NCBI GenBank assembly: GCA_030745955.1
Contig: JASLNQ010000076.1
Span: 1-8,760, forward strand
Length of the DNA stretch: 8,760 nt
From: Dehalococcoidia bacterium
Lineage (GTDB): Bacteria; Chloroflexota; Dehalococcoidia; UBA1151; UBA1328
Reading direction: 5' to 3'
The notes beneath the pieces are model-generated. The model worked only from the letters and a program-made list of their open reading frames with translations. It searched no databases and had not been told where the DNA came from. Shown here in pieces: positions 1-5,484 of the stretch. The translations under genes were made by a program, and so were the position numbers. Position 1 is the first letter of the stretch. Each line of letters starts with the position of its first letter.

Positions 1-856
1 GCTGGCTTTTTTCTGAAAGCAGAAATTCGACGAATTCCAGTGCTAGGTCTTGCGAGTCGCTGGCGGCGAGCATGCCCACGCCGGCCGCCGAGAAAACTCC
101 AAGCAATTCGCCGCCTGCCGGGTGATAGTTCCGGGCCGGGAACGACTCGCCCTCCTCGGCAATAAATCGATACAGGTAGTAGTGGTTGGCGAACCCGACA
201 TCGATATCGCCCACCGAGACCGCCTGCACAATCGCACTATTGTTCTTGTAGTCCTTCACGTCGTTTGTCTTCATCGCTCGAAGCCACACAAGTGCCGCCG
301 CACTTCCCCGTTCCCTCCTGAGTGCCGTTACAAAAGACTGGAAAGAAGCGTTCGTCGGTGCCCATCCAACACGTCCCGCCCACTGCGGAGCTGTATAACC
401 TTCGAGGGTTTCAGGGAGGTCTGAAAGATCAACTGTGTCGGTGTTATATACAACCACCCGCGCACGACCGGACGTGCCGGCCCAACGGTGGTCACTATCA
501 ACGAAACGTCTGTCGACATCCGAGATCGATTCTTCAGGCAACTCCGCCAGCATCGAGGCGGCAGCAAGTCGCCCGAGCACACCGATGTCCTGCGAGAAGA
601 AAATGTCGGCGGGCGATCGATCACCCTCCTCCATCAGCGTCGCCGTCAGACCGACCGTCGATCCATATTTAACCTCCACCGAAATCCCTGACGACTTCTC
701 AAAATCGGCAATCAGGGGCCCGACGAGGTCGGCGCTCCTGCCCGAATACACGGTCAATTCGTCGGTTTTGTCAGTGGCGCATGCGGTCATAACGGCCAAA
801 GTGGCACCGATCACACTGACTAACACAGAGCGCAACATCCACCCGGGAGGGCCCAT
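1..856 (-). CDS. Iron(III)-type ABC transporter substrate-binding lipoprotein (C-terminus cut by window edge)
   Basis: A protein of this type binds ferric iron outside the membrane and passes it to an ABC permease. The frame is open from ATG at 856 to base 1 (285 codons), with no stop in the window. Residues 8-25 form a hydrophobic signal and VMTAC puts a lipidated Cys at 26. The mature part opens with LTVYSGRSADLVGPL (34-48), typical of FbpA/FutA proteins, followed by SPADIFFSQD (81-90), the SGRARVVVYNT segment (129-139) and GRVGWAPTN (161-169). NHYYLYR (224-230) carries the adjacent tyrosines (226/227) that ligate iron in this family. The usual length is about 330-350 residues, so some 50-60 are missing. 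AAAGG seven bases upstream supports ATG 856 over the internal ATG at 838. The permease and ATPase would be expected beyond the left edge. I see no clear Fur or DtxR/IdeR box. Class is secure; the ferric ligand is inferred from motif similarity. Confidence 0.93.
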   Translation of the reverse strand, partial: MGPPGWMLRSVLVSVIGATLAVMTACATDKTDELTVYSGRSADLVGPLIADFEKSSGISVEVKYGSTVGLTATLMEEGDRSPADIFFSQDIGVLGRLAAASMLAELPEESISDVDRRFVDSDHRWAGTSGRARVVVYNTDTVDLSDLPETLEGYTAPQWAGRVGWAPTNASFQSFVTALRRERGSAAALVWLRAMKTNDVKDYKNNSAIVQAVSVGDIDVGFANHYYLYRFIAEEGESFPARNYHPAGGELLGVFSAAGVGMLAASDSQDLALEFVEFLLSEKSQ

Positions 857-1101
857 GAAGATACCTTTCGATTTCACGAATCAATCACGTCGCAACCGGG
901 GGTGCGAATAATTCCTGACTTAAAAGGTATGCTTTGTGCCCGTTGAGGCCGACCGAAAGCCGTGATAGTGACGTGAAGACCGATTGACCGGACTGCTTCG
1001 ATTGGTCCAGCGTCATGTCTGCCAGGCACGCCAACCGATCACGCGATGGTTCATCCGGCGTGTCTGGAGCTGGTTCAATCCCGGGGGAGCGTTCACGCCT
1101 T

Positions 1102-2160
1102 CTACCGGTTCGCCTCGATCCAGCCGTCTACCAGCACGACCGTTTCATCGACAACGTCCGACTGCATTCCGTGCTGCGCCGCTATGGTCCGGACCAGCCG
1201 GTCGACCCGCTCGATGTTGAGCGCCCCGTTGGCCAGCGCACGTGCAGCCGATGACGGGTTTACCAGCGACAACGCCGCGTTGGCGTACTTCTCGAACGGC
1301 ACGAGGTCGCCCCGGTCGGCACCCAGCTTCACACACAGGTCGACAACCCACTCGTAGACCGACTCCGTCGCGGCCAGGTCCGAATGCACCGCTTCTTTGA
1401 TCGGGCGCATGGCGTCTTTTTCGACGCAGCGGTAGTTCCCGGCCATCAGCATGCTCCACTTGGCAAGCGGAACGAACACTGAATCGTGCACCCGCAGCTT
1501 CACGGGCAGCTCAACTTCTGTGCCCTTCACGTCGAAACGAATCTCCTGGATATCCGATTCCAGCTGTCGAAGGACGCCGGTGTGGCGATCTGAATCGAAC
1601 CGTGCCACCTTGAAGTTGGTGGGCAGCCCGACCTGCAGCACGTTGACCTTCTCATCCGGCGGGCGGAATGCCTGGGGATCGGGACTGCACAGCGTGATCA
1701 GCGCAGGGTCGAAACCGTCCCAGGCATCCGGGTCGGTGTAGCTTCCCTTCAGGCCCTCGGCATCGATGCTCGGGATTCGCCGCAGATAGGCCAGCGGTGG
1801 CATATTCATGATCGACATGCACGGCACCCCGGCTGCCGCCACCCGGTCCAGGAGGTCCCTTACGTCCGTGGCCCCAAACTGGGGTTCCTGCATCGCGAGG
1901 CCCACGAGGTCGTAATCGCCGGGGTAGACATCGCCCGGACCCGCCGCCGACAGGTCGCCGGGCATCTCCTGCGAGTTGAGCTCGACCAATCCGTCAACAC
2001 CCCGCGCCGGCATCCGCACCCGGGCTCCCTCCGCGTTGATGAGCCTGACCTCTTCGGGGAGACACACCAGCTTGACGCTGTGGCCGGCGAGCGCCATTTT
2101 GGCCCCCAGAAGCGAACCGTACGAAGCGCCCAGGATCAGGATTTTGTATGCGGTGGTCAT
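1102..2160 (-). CDS. Ketopantoate reductase-like (PanE/ApbA superfamily) NAD(P)-dependent oxidoreductase
   Basis: A 352-residue Rossmann-fold protein. The N-terminus YKILILGASYGSLLG (5-19) is a beta strand followed by a glycine-rich loop, G11-x3-G15-x3-G19, rather than the GxGxxG of classical PanE. After the nucleotide-binding half comes a helical half ending in SSAARALANGALNIERVDRLV (303-323), which resembles the PanE C-terminal segment where substrate and cofactor meet. The expected catalytic-lysine region reads AKWSMLMAGN (233-242): tryptophan and asparagine are in place, but Met lies where PanE has Lys, and the only nearby Lys (234) is shifted. It is somewhat longer than typical PanE (about 300). 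GGGAG six bases before ATG 2160 is a good ribosome binding site. The gap of about 245 bases to the iron-binding gene argues against cotranscription. The substrate is unknown; pantoate synthesis is possible but not supported by the altered motif. Confidence 0.85.
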   Translation of the reverse strand: MTTAYKILILGASYGSLLGAKMALAGHSVKLVCLPEEVRLINAEGARVRMPARGVDGLVELNSQEMPGDLSAAGPGDVYPGDYDLVGLAMQEPQFGATDVRDLLDRVAAAGVPCMSIMNMPPLAYLRRIPSIDAEGLKGSYTDPDAWDGFDPALITLCSPDPQAFRPPDEKVNVLQVGLPTNFKVARFDSDRHTGVLRQLESDIQEIRFDVKGTEVELPVKLRVHDSVFVPLAKWSMLMAGNYRCVEKDAMRPIKEAVHSDLAATESVYEWVVDLCVKLGADRGDLVPFEKYANAALSLVNPSSAARALANGALNIERVDRLVRTIAAQHGMQSDVVDETVVLVDGWIEANR

Positions 2161-2366
2161 ATTTACTCCCGTCAGCCCTTCTCGCTCGATTCAACCGTGC
2201 CCCTGATTTCCGGACGCAGCGACAGTTTCTGACCGGCGGCAGTGCAAGTCAAATTTCGCGGCGATTAACTACTTGACACACAAAAACACGAAACTCAGGT
2301 GGTTGGACCAACATAGTGATTGGTAAAGGTTCTGGAGGCAGGTCAAGTCTCATTACTTTACTTATC
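2161..2366. other. Divergent intergenic region (promoters for the reductase and the arsR operon)
   Basis: This is the only divergent spacer on the left side of the window, so it should hold promoters for both directions. On the minus strand a TTGACT is followed 17 bases later by a poor -10 (GAAACT). On the plus strand TTGACA at 2273-2278 has no convincing -10 at normal spacing. The best-supported regulatory sequence lies just to the right, over the arsR start. No coding sequence is seen. Confidence 0.4.
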
Positions 2367-2388
2367 AGTTATATAACTATATGGTTAT
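2367..2388. promoter_or_regulatory. Candidate ArsR operator over the arsR start
   Basis: AGTTATATAACT (2367-2378) is a perfect 12-base palindrome. It overlaps a second inverted repeat, ATAAC (2373-2377) and GTTAT (2384-2388) with a 6-base gap. ArsR-family dimers bind AT-rich palindromes of this kind, usually on their own promoter. TATATG (2378-2383) could be the -10 element, which would start the transcript close to the ATG at 2393; bound repressor would then cover the promoter. Palindrome and position are seen directly; autorepression is inferred. Confidence 0.55.
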
Positions 2389-2725
2389 TTACATGCCAAC
2401 CGACACGCTTTCTCAGACCTTCTCAGCACTGGCCGATCCAACTCGACGTTCGATTCTGTCCCGCCTAACAGCGGGGGAGGTGTCGGTTACCGAACTTGCG
2501 GAGCCGTTCAATATGACGATGCCTGCCATATCCAAGCACCTGAAAGTGCTCGAAAATGCTGGCCTTGTGTCACGTAGCAAGTCGGCTCAATGGCGGCCCC
2601 GCAAGTTGAGCGCCGGTCCGATGAAGCATGTTTCCGACTGGCTCGAAAAATACCGTGAACACTGGGAAGAGCGACTCGACCGACTCGACCACTACTTAAC
2701 CGAACTCCAAAACTCAGACCAATAG
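2381..2725 (+). CDS. ArsR-family winged-helix transcriptional repressor
   Basis: A small DNA-binding repressor, 114 residues from ATG 2381 or 110 from ATG 2393. FSALADPTRRSILSRL (14-29) is the typical ArsR first helix. SVTELAEPFNMTMPAISKHLKVLENAGLV (35-63, written here as its two ends SVTELAEPF and AISKHLKVLENAGLV) is the helix-turn-helix. The metal-site ELCVCDL motif of true arsenic sensors is absent and there are no cysteines, so metal sensing is unlikely. The C-terminus, with DWLEKYREHWEERLDRL, is the type found in repressors paired with AHSA1 proteins. Neither start has a ribosome binding site; ATG 2393 would suit a leaderless transcript, since family members usually begin only a few residues before the first helix. 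The stop is 10 bases before the next gene, so the two form an operon. It probably represses its own operon; the inducer is unknown. Confidence 0.93.
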   Translation: MVIYMPTDTLSQTFSALADPTRRSILSRLTAGEVSVTELAEPFNMTMPAISKHLKVLENAGLVSRSKSAQWRPRKLSAGPMKHVSDWLEKYREHWEERLDRLDHYLTELQNSDQ

Positions 2726-2735
2726 GATTTCACCC

Positions 2736-3203
2736 GTGACTACTATCGAACACCCGGAACGAACCCTCGTCATTGAGAGGGAGTTCAATGCTCCACGCGA
2801 TCTCGTTTACGAAGCATGGACCAACCTCGACCACATCGAAAAATGGTGGGGACCCATTGGTGTGTCGATTAAATCCATCGAACGAGATTTCTCGATCGGT
2901 GGTGTGTGGAGGTGCGTGATGCTTACTCCGAGCGGTGGCGAAAAACCTCTCCGATACGAATATCTTGAAATCCTCCCGCCCGAGAAACTCGTTTGGCTTG
3001 AATCGTGGGCTGAAAACAGATCGGACGAGGTCCAAGTGACGGTCAGGTTCGAAGAGCAAGGCGACGGGACGAAACTGACCATGCTGATTCTCCACGGTAC
3101 CGCCGAAGAGATGAAGCGAAACGACGAATATGGTATGCGCGATGGCTGGAACTCCAGCTTCGAGTCACTCGACGAGTTCCTGGAAAGTTGTGCCGCCGCC
3201 TAG
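2736..3203 (+). CDS. AHSA1/SRPBCC (START-like) domain protein
   Basis: A 155-residue single-domain protein of the Aha1-like branch of the SRPBCC superfamily, whose helix-grip fold encloses a hydrophobic ligand pocket. Visible family marks are IEREFNAPRDLVYEAWTNL (13-31), WWGPIGVS (38-45), the GGVWRCVM segment (54-61) and a C-terminal GWNSSFESLDEFLES helix (137-151) that closes the pocket. Length is normal for the family. The start is GTG 2736, with AGGA overlapping the arsR stop codon ahead of it. ArsR plus AHSA1 is a widespread pair in which the repressor controls the partner gene. The ligand and cellular role are generally not known, and nothing here identifies them. Cytoplasmic: no signal peptide or membrane segment. 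Confidence 0.92.
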   Translation: MTTIEHPERTLVIEREFNAPRDLVYEAWTNLDHIEKWWGPIGVSIKSIERDFSIGGVWRCVMLTPSGGEKPLRYEYLEILPPEKLVWLESWAENRSDEVQVTVRFEEQGDGTKLTMLILHGTAEEMKRNDEYGMRDGWNSSFESLDEFLESCAAA

Positions 3204-3226
3204 GGGCTACCGAAGCCACAGAGTGC

Positions 3227-3249
3227 CGGCGCAAAATGAAATTGCGCCG
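3227..3249 (+). terminator. Hairpin after the arsR-AHSA1 operon
   Basis: CGGCGCAA (3227-3234) pairs perfectly with TTGCGCCG (3242-3249) around a 7-base loop, beginning 24 bases after the AHSA1 stop. No run of T follows, so this is not a canonical intrinsic terminator. It could still cause pausing or protect the 3' end. Confidence 0.35.
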
Positions 3250-3315
3250 ACATTTCGGCGCTAATCGGAATTGTGAACAAACCTCGGCACCAGCGTTCCA
3301 CAGCCACCATCGATT

Positions 3316-3423
3316 TCTCGACCGGAGTGGAGAGACCTGGGGTGGGGGAGGTCATCGGCGAGCACCGCGCGACCCCGCACCAGATCCCTTGGCTGCGCTC
3401 GGGAAATGACGTGGGGTGCGGGG
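3316..3423. repeat. Composite inverted-repeat element A (arms A1 and A2) in a convergent junction
   Basis: Arm A1 (3316-3351) contains CTCGACCGGAGTGGAGAGAC followed by a G-rich tail. It matches 8175-8210 at 29 of 36 positions. Arm A2 (3382-3414) contains CTGCGCTCGGGAAATGACG and matches 8427-8459 at 27 of 33 positions without gaps. A1 and A2 are diverged inverted partners (about two-thirds identical over 27 bases). Arm A2 is itself framed by CCCCGCACC (3373-3381) and GGTGCGGGG (3415-3423), a perfect 9-base inverted repeat. The element lies between the 3' ends of the AHSA1 gene and the small lipoprotein gene. No protein is encoded. Confidence 0.75.
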
Positions 3424-3487
3424 CGGCAGACACATCTCTACAACACCCCGGTAAAACACACCCGGCCCGACTCGCAAGCGCCCGTCC

Positions 3488-3988
3488 TTACTGAATTCCG
3501 TCGAGCAGTCCCTGGCAGTCCTCGATCTTCACCTCGCACAGCAAAATGAGATTGCCGACGATCGCGTAGGTCACGTAACTCGTCCGGGTGGCGCTGATTC
3601 CGCCGACCGCGAACGGCGCCGGCTTGCCCCGGCCCGTGGCGTCATCGGCCGGGTCCATCCCATCGCTGAGCGCAGAGTCGTGCGATGCGTAAATGCGCAC
3701 CTCGACATCACGCTGATTGTAGAAGCCGTACCACGCACCGGTCGCACCGGGCAGCGTTTCGGGCGACAGCTCCTTCGACTTTTTCCACCCGGCCGCCGCC
3801 ACGTCATCGACAGTGAACACACCATCGGGCTGCAGCTTCAGCACCGGTTCGGCATCATCTCCCGCAGAATCGCCCGTAACCCCGCTATCTCCCGAACCGC
3901 AACCCGCCAGCAGCGGGATGACCAGGACAGCGAGCAGAACAACGACCAACCCGGCCGTCCGGCCCAAAATCATTATGTGAACGTTCAT
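3488..3988 (-). CDS. Small lipoprotein of unknown function
   Basis: A 166-residue exported protein. Residues 7-28 form a signal with a long hydrophobic core (LVVVLLAVLVIPLL), and LAGC places the lipidated Cys at 30. A flexible acidic, Gly/Ser-rich linker (31-47) follows, then a compact domain with FTVDDVAAAGWKK (58-70), GAWYGFYNQRDVEVRIYAS (84-102) and a C-terminal strand carrying Cys151 and Cys158, which could form a disulfide. I do not recognise the family. ATG 3988 is chosen because a signal starting there is complete; ATG 3973 (residue 6) would also give one. There is no Shine-Dalgarno, but TATACT (3998-4003 on the minus strand) ends nine bases before the ATG, which would put transcription start within about three bases of it. 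It probably sits on the outer face of the membrane. Confidence 0.82.
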   Translation of the reverse strand: MNVHIMILGRTAGLVVVLLAVLVIPLLAGCGSGDSGVTGDSAGDDAEPVLKLQPDGVFTVDDVAAAGWKKSKELSPETLPGATGAWYGFYNQRDVEVRIYASHDSALSDGMDPADDATGRGKPAPFAVGGISATRTSYVTYAIVGNLILLCEVKIEDCQGLLDGIQ

Positions 3989-4023
3989 GGTCGGGGCAGT
4001 ATAGGCGAAATCCGGCGGGCGAT

Positions 4024-4820
4024 TTATCCAGGCCGACCCGATAGCCCTCGCCAGAACTGTCCGACAATCCGTTCAACATCGTCGTTCCATTCCTGTTCAC
4101 GGTGCGGCTTGATGTGTGGCTCAGACGGGTTCCACCCACCGCCAAACGGTTCGAGGGTTGAAAGTGCCAGCTTCTCGTAGATTGCGAACCTCTGGTCGAG
4201 TTCTCCCGCAGCGATGAACTCCCTGTACAACTGCAAGTAGTCCGGATCGTCGCGCTCCCAGTCTGTAATCGCTTTTTTTCACCGCGCCATGAGAGGTCCC
4301 TGAGTGTGAAATAACCGGTCATCAAGTCACTCACGCAACACAGCAGCCGAAGACCCAGCGCATCACGCGACATCGCCGAGTTGGACCGGGACATGCGACG
4401 GTTATGAGCCAGGTTGAAATTGATACTGAACGCCACTAGTCGCCTGTCCGAGTCCCCGACCGCCGACGAGATACCCGATCCCCGGAGGTCCCGCGCCAGC
4501 CCGTCGAGCAGCCCGTGGCGGTCGAACATGATCCTGCCCGACTGGAGCCAATGTGCAATCTAGACCTGTCGCGGGGTTGGGGTTCCCGACCTGCCGGCCA
4601 TCGGTATTTCGCTCAATTCGTCCGACCGAACAAACAACAGGTCGGTCACCCTGCTATCGATTTCAGCGATTCCCACATCGAGGAGCACCGGGGATGAAGA
4701 CAACACGATCACCATGTCGAGATCACTGCTCGAAGACACGTGGCCCGTTGCTGCAGACCCCACGATTACCACACCATCGACTGCGTCGTGATTTCGCAGA
4801 TTTTGCAGATGGTTGTTCAC
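4024..4820 (-). pseudogene. Nucleotidyltransferase-domain protein gene with in-frame TAG and frameshift
   Basis: Three pieces join into one protein of about 265 residues. The first (GTG 4820 to TAG 4560-4562) has VIVGSAATGHVSSSSDLDMVIV, i.e. the GS-x10-DxD signature of polymerase-beta-type nucleotidyltransferases at roughly residues 20-38 (GSAATGH and DLDM being the key parts). After the TAG the same frame continues at once with IAHWLQSGRIMFDRHG, which is what this family shows next. Near 4273-4279 a run of seven A on the coding strand breaks the frame. The -1 frame then gives AITDWERDDPDYLQLYREF and runs to a stop at 4024-4026, including FAIYEKLALSTLEPFGGGW. Such enzymes transfer a nucleotide to small molecules or proteins. 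Either the gene is decaying, or the second break is recoded or a homopolymer sequencing error. No ribosome binding site precedes GTG 4820; an upstream in-frame stop limits the start to that area. Confidence 0.8.
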
Positions 4821-4881
4821 AATGCCGTGATTGTCGCATCGCTAACGCAACCGCGAAATAAGCACTTGTGGGAATGCAAAA

Positions 4882-4901
4882 TCCCTTTCAACGAAATGGG
4901 A
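4882..4901 (+). other. Hairpin directly upstream of the terminator
   Basis: TCCCTTTC (4882-4889) pairs with GAAA (4893-4896) and GGGA (4898-4901), with a 3-base AAC loop and one bulged T at 4897. It abuts the terminator stem, so the two would stack at the 3' end of a plus-strand transcript. Confidence 0.45.
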
Positions 4902-4939
4902 AGGCCCCGGACTGTTGTCCGGGGTCTTTCGGCTTTTTT
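4901..4939 (+). terminator. Strong intrinsic terminator on the plus strand
   Basis: A 12-bp stem, with CCCCGGAC (4905-4912) and GTCCGGGG (4917-4924) as the perfect core, a TGTT loop and AAGG / TCTT extending it with one G-T wobble. It is followed by six T (4934-4939). The T run fixes the orientation as plus. No plus-strand gene lies upstream back to 3204, so it must end either an unannotated RNA or transcription antisense to the nucleotidyltransferase gene. Confidence 0.75.
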
Positions 4940-4964
4940 GGGGGAGTATGTCTGCTGCGATCAG

Positions 4965-5003
4965 CCTGAATCTGGCGCGGTGCGCACTCGTTTGTGATTC
5001 AGG
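4965..5003 (-). terminator. Inverted repeat just after the small gene
   Basis: CCTGAATC (4965-4972) and GATTCAGG (4996-5003) form a perfect 8-bp stem. Inside the loop GCGC-GGT-GCGC (4975-4985) can make a second hairpin. It starts 24 bases downstream of the stop of the 5028-5231 reading frame. There is no T run on the minus strand, so termination is only a possibility. Confidence 0.35.
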
Positions 5004-5027
5004 ATCAAGGCCTTTTCAAAGGACCGG

Positions 5028-5231
5028 TCAGTCGATTTCACGCCTGGCCTGGAGGGCGGTCTCAACGCTGAGCCCGGGCATCATTCGCGTTAGTTTCGAA
5101 CACTGGTCGAGCGTCGTTTCCTTACATATCGTTGCCAACTCGCCAATTACGGCTTTGAGACTGCCGGTACCCGCCGCCGAACGCAGTCGTGACACTTTGT
5201 GATCGGAACTCGGGGTTGTTTGCCTGGTCAT
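5028..5231 (-). CDS. Possible small protein, unknown function
   Basis: A 67-residue frame beginning MTRQTTPSSDHKVSRLRS at ATG 5231. The start is preceded by AGAGG five bases upstream, one of the better ribosome binding sites in the window, and a hairpin follows the stop. After a polar, basic N-terminus it looks largely helical (SLKAVIGELATICKETTLDQ, then ETALQARREID) with two cysteines; there is no signal peptide or membrane segment. The same frame extends to ATG 5360, but that extension runs through the repeat arm at 5314-5335 and looks non-coding. I do not recognise the protein. It may be a real short gene, a relic, or chance; if it is not real, 4821-5484 holds no gene. Confidence 0.45.
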   Translation of the reverse strand: MTRQTTPSSDHKVSRLRSAAGTGSLKAVIGELATICKETTLDQCSKLTRMMPGLSVETALQARREID

Positions 5232-5313
5232 GGTTACCTCTCGCAATTCAGATGCAGCAAGACCAAAAGCGATGCCAGGCACCGTTGTTGCCGTGCGACA
5301 CACACTACCCTCG

Positions 5314-5335
5314 TCCCGACCGGAGCGGAGGGGCC
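5314..5335 (+). repeat. Solo repeat arm B
   Basis: TCCCGACCGGAGCGGAGG and the four bases after it match the reverse complement of arm F (8425-8450) at 21 of 22 positions. It lies between the 3' end of the GH32 gene and the start of the small gene, a tandem rather than convergent junction, and I see no inverted partner nearby. Confidence 0.75.
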
Positions 5336-5484
5336 ACCCATCGACGCGGCATGGCTCCACTATTCAGCCAACCCTGGCCCTGCCTTCAACCATTGCCACT
5401 ACGCCCCAGGATCCAGTTCGGCACCGCGAATCGGAAAGGCCACACCCGCCCCGGGCCTGCAAGAGACATCGGTGGCGATTGCGG

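Noticed and set aside
50..911. Plus-strand open frames over the left end
   Set aside because: They are antisense to the iron-binding lipoprotein, which has a signal peptide, lipobox and several family motifs.
1066..1085. GGTTCAATCCC at 1072-1082, like a tRNA T-arm
   Set aside because: Only a partial T-stem forms, and there is no matching acceptor, D-arm or anticodon arm at tRNA spacing upstream.
3885..4271. The unshifted frame continuing about 130 codons past the A run on the minus strand
   Set aside because: Its composition (runs of Ser, Thr, Arg) has no family signal, it overlaps the lipoprotein start, and the alternative frame carries the expected nucleotidyltransferase C-terminus.
5232..5360. 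N-terminal extension of the small minus-strand protein to ATG 5360
   Set aside because: The extension crosses repeat arm B, and the internal ATG 5231 has a much better ribosome binding site.
5437..5458. AGGCC / GGCCT hairpin downstream of the GH32 stop as a terminator
   Set aside because: The stem is only 5 bp with a 12-base loop and no T run.
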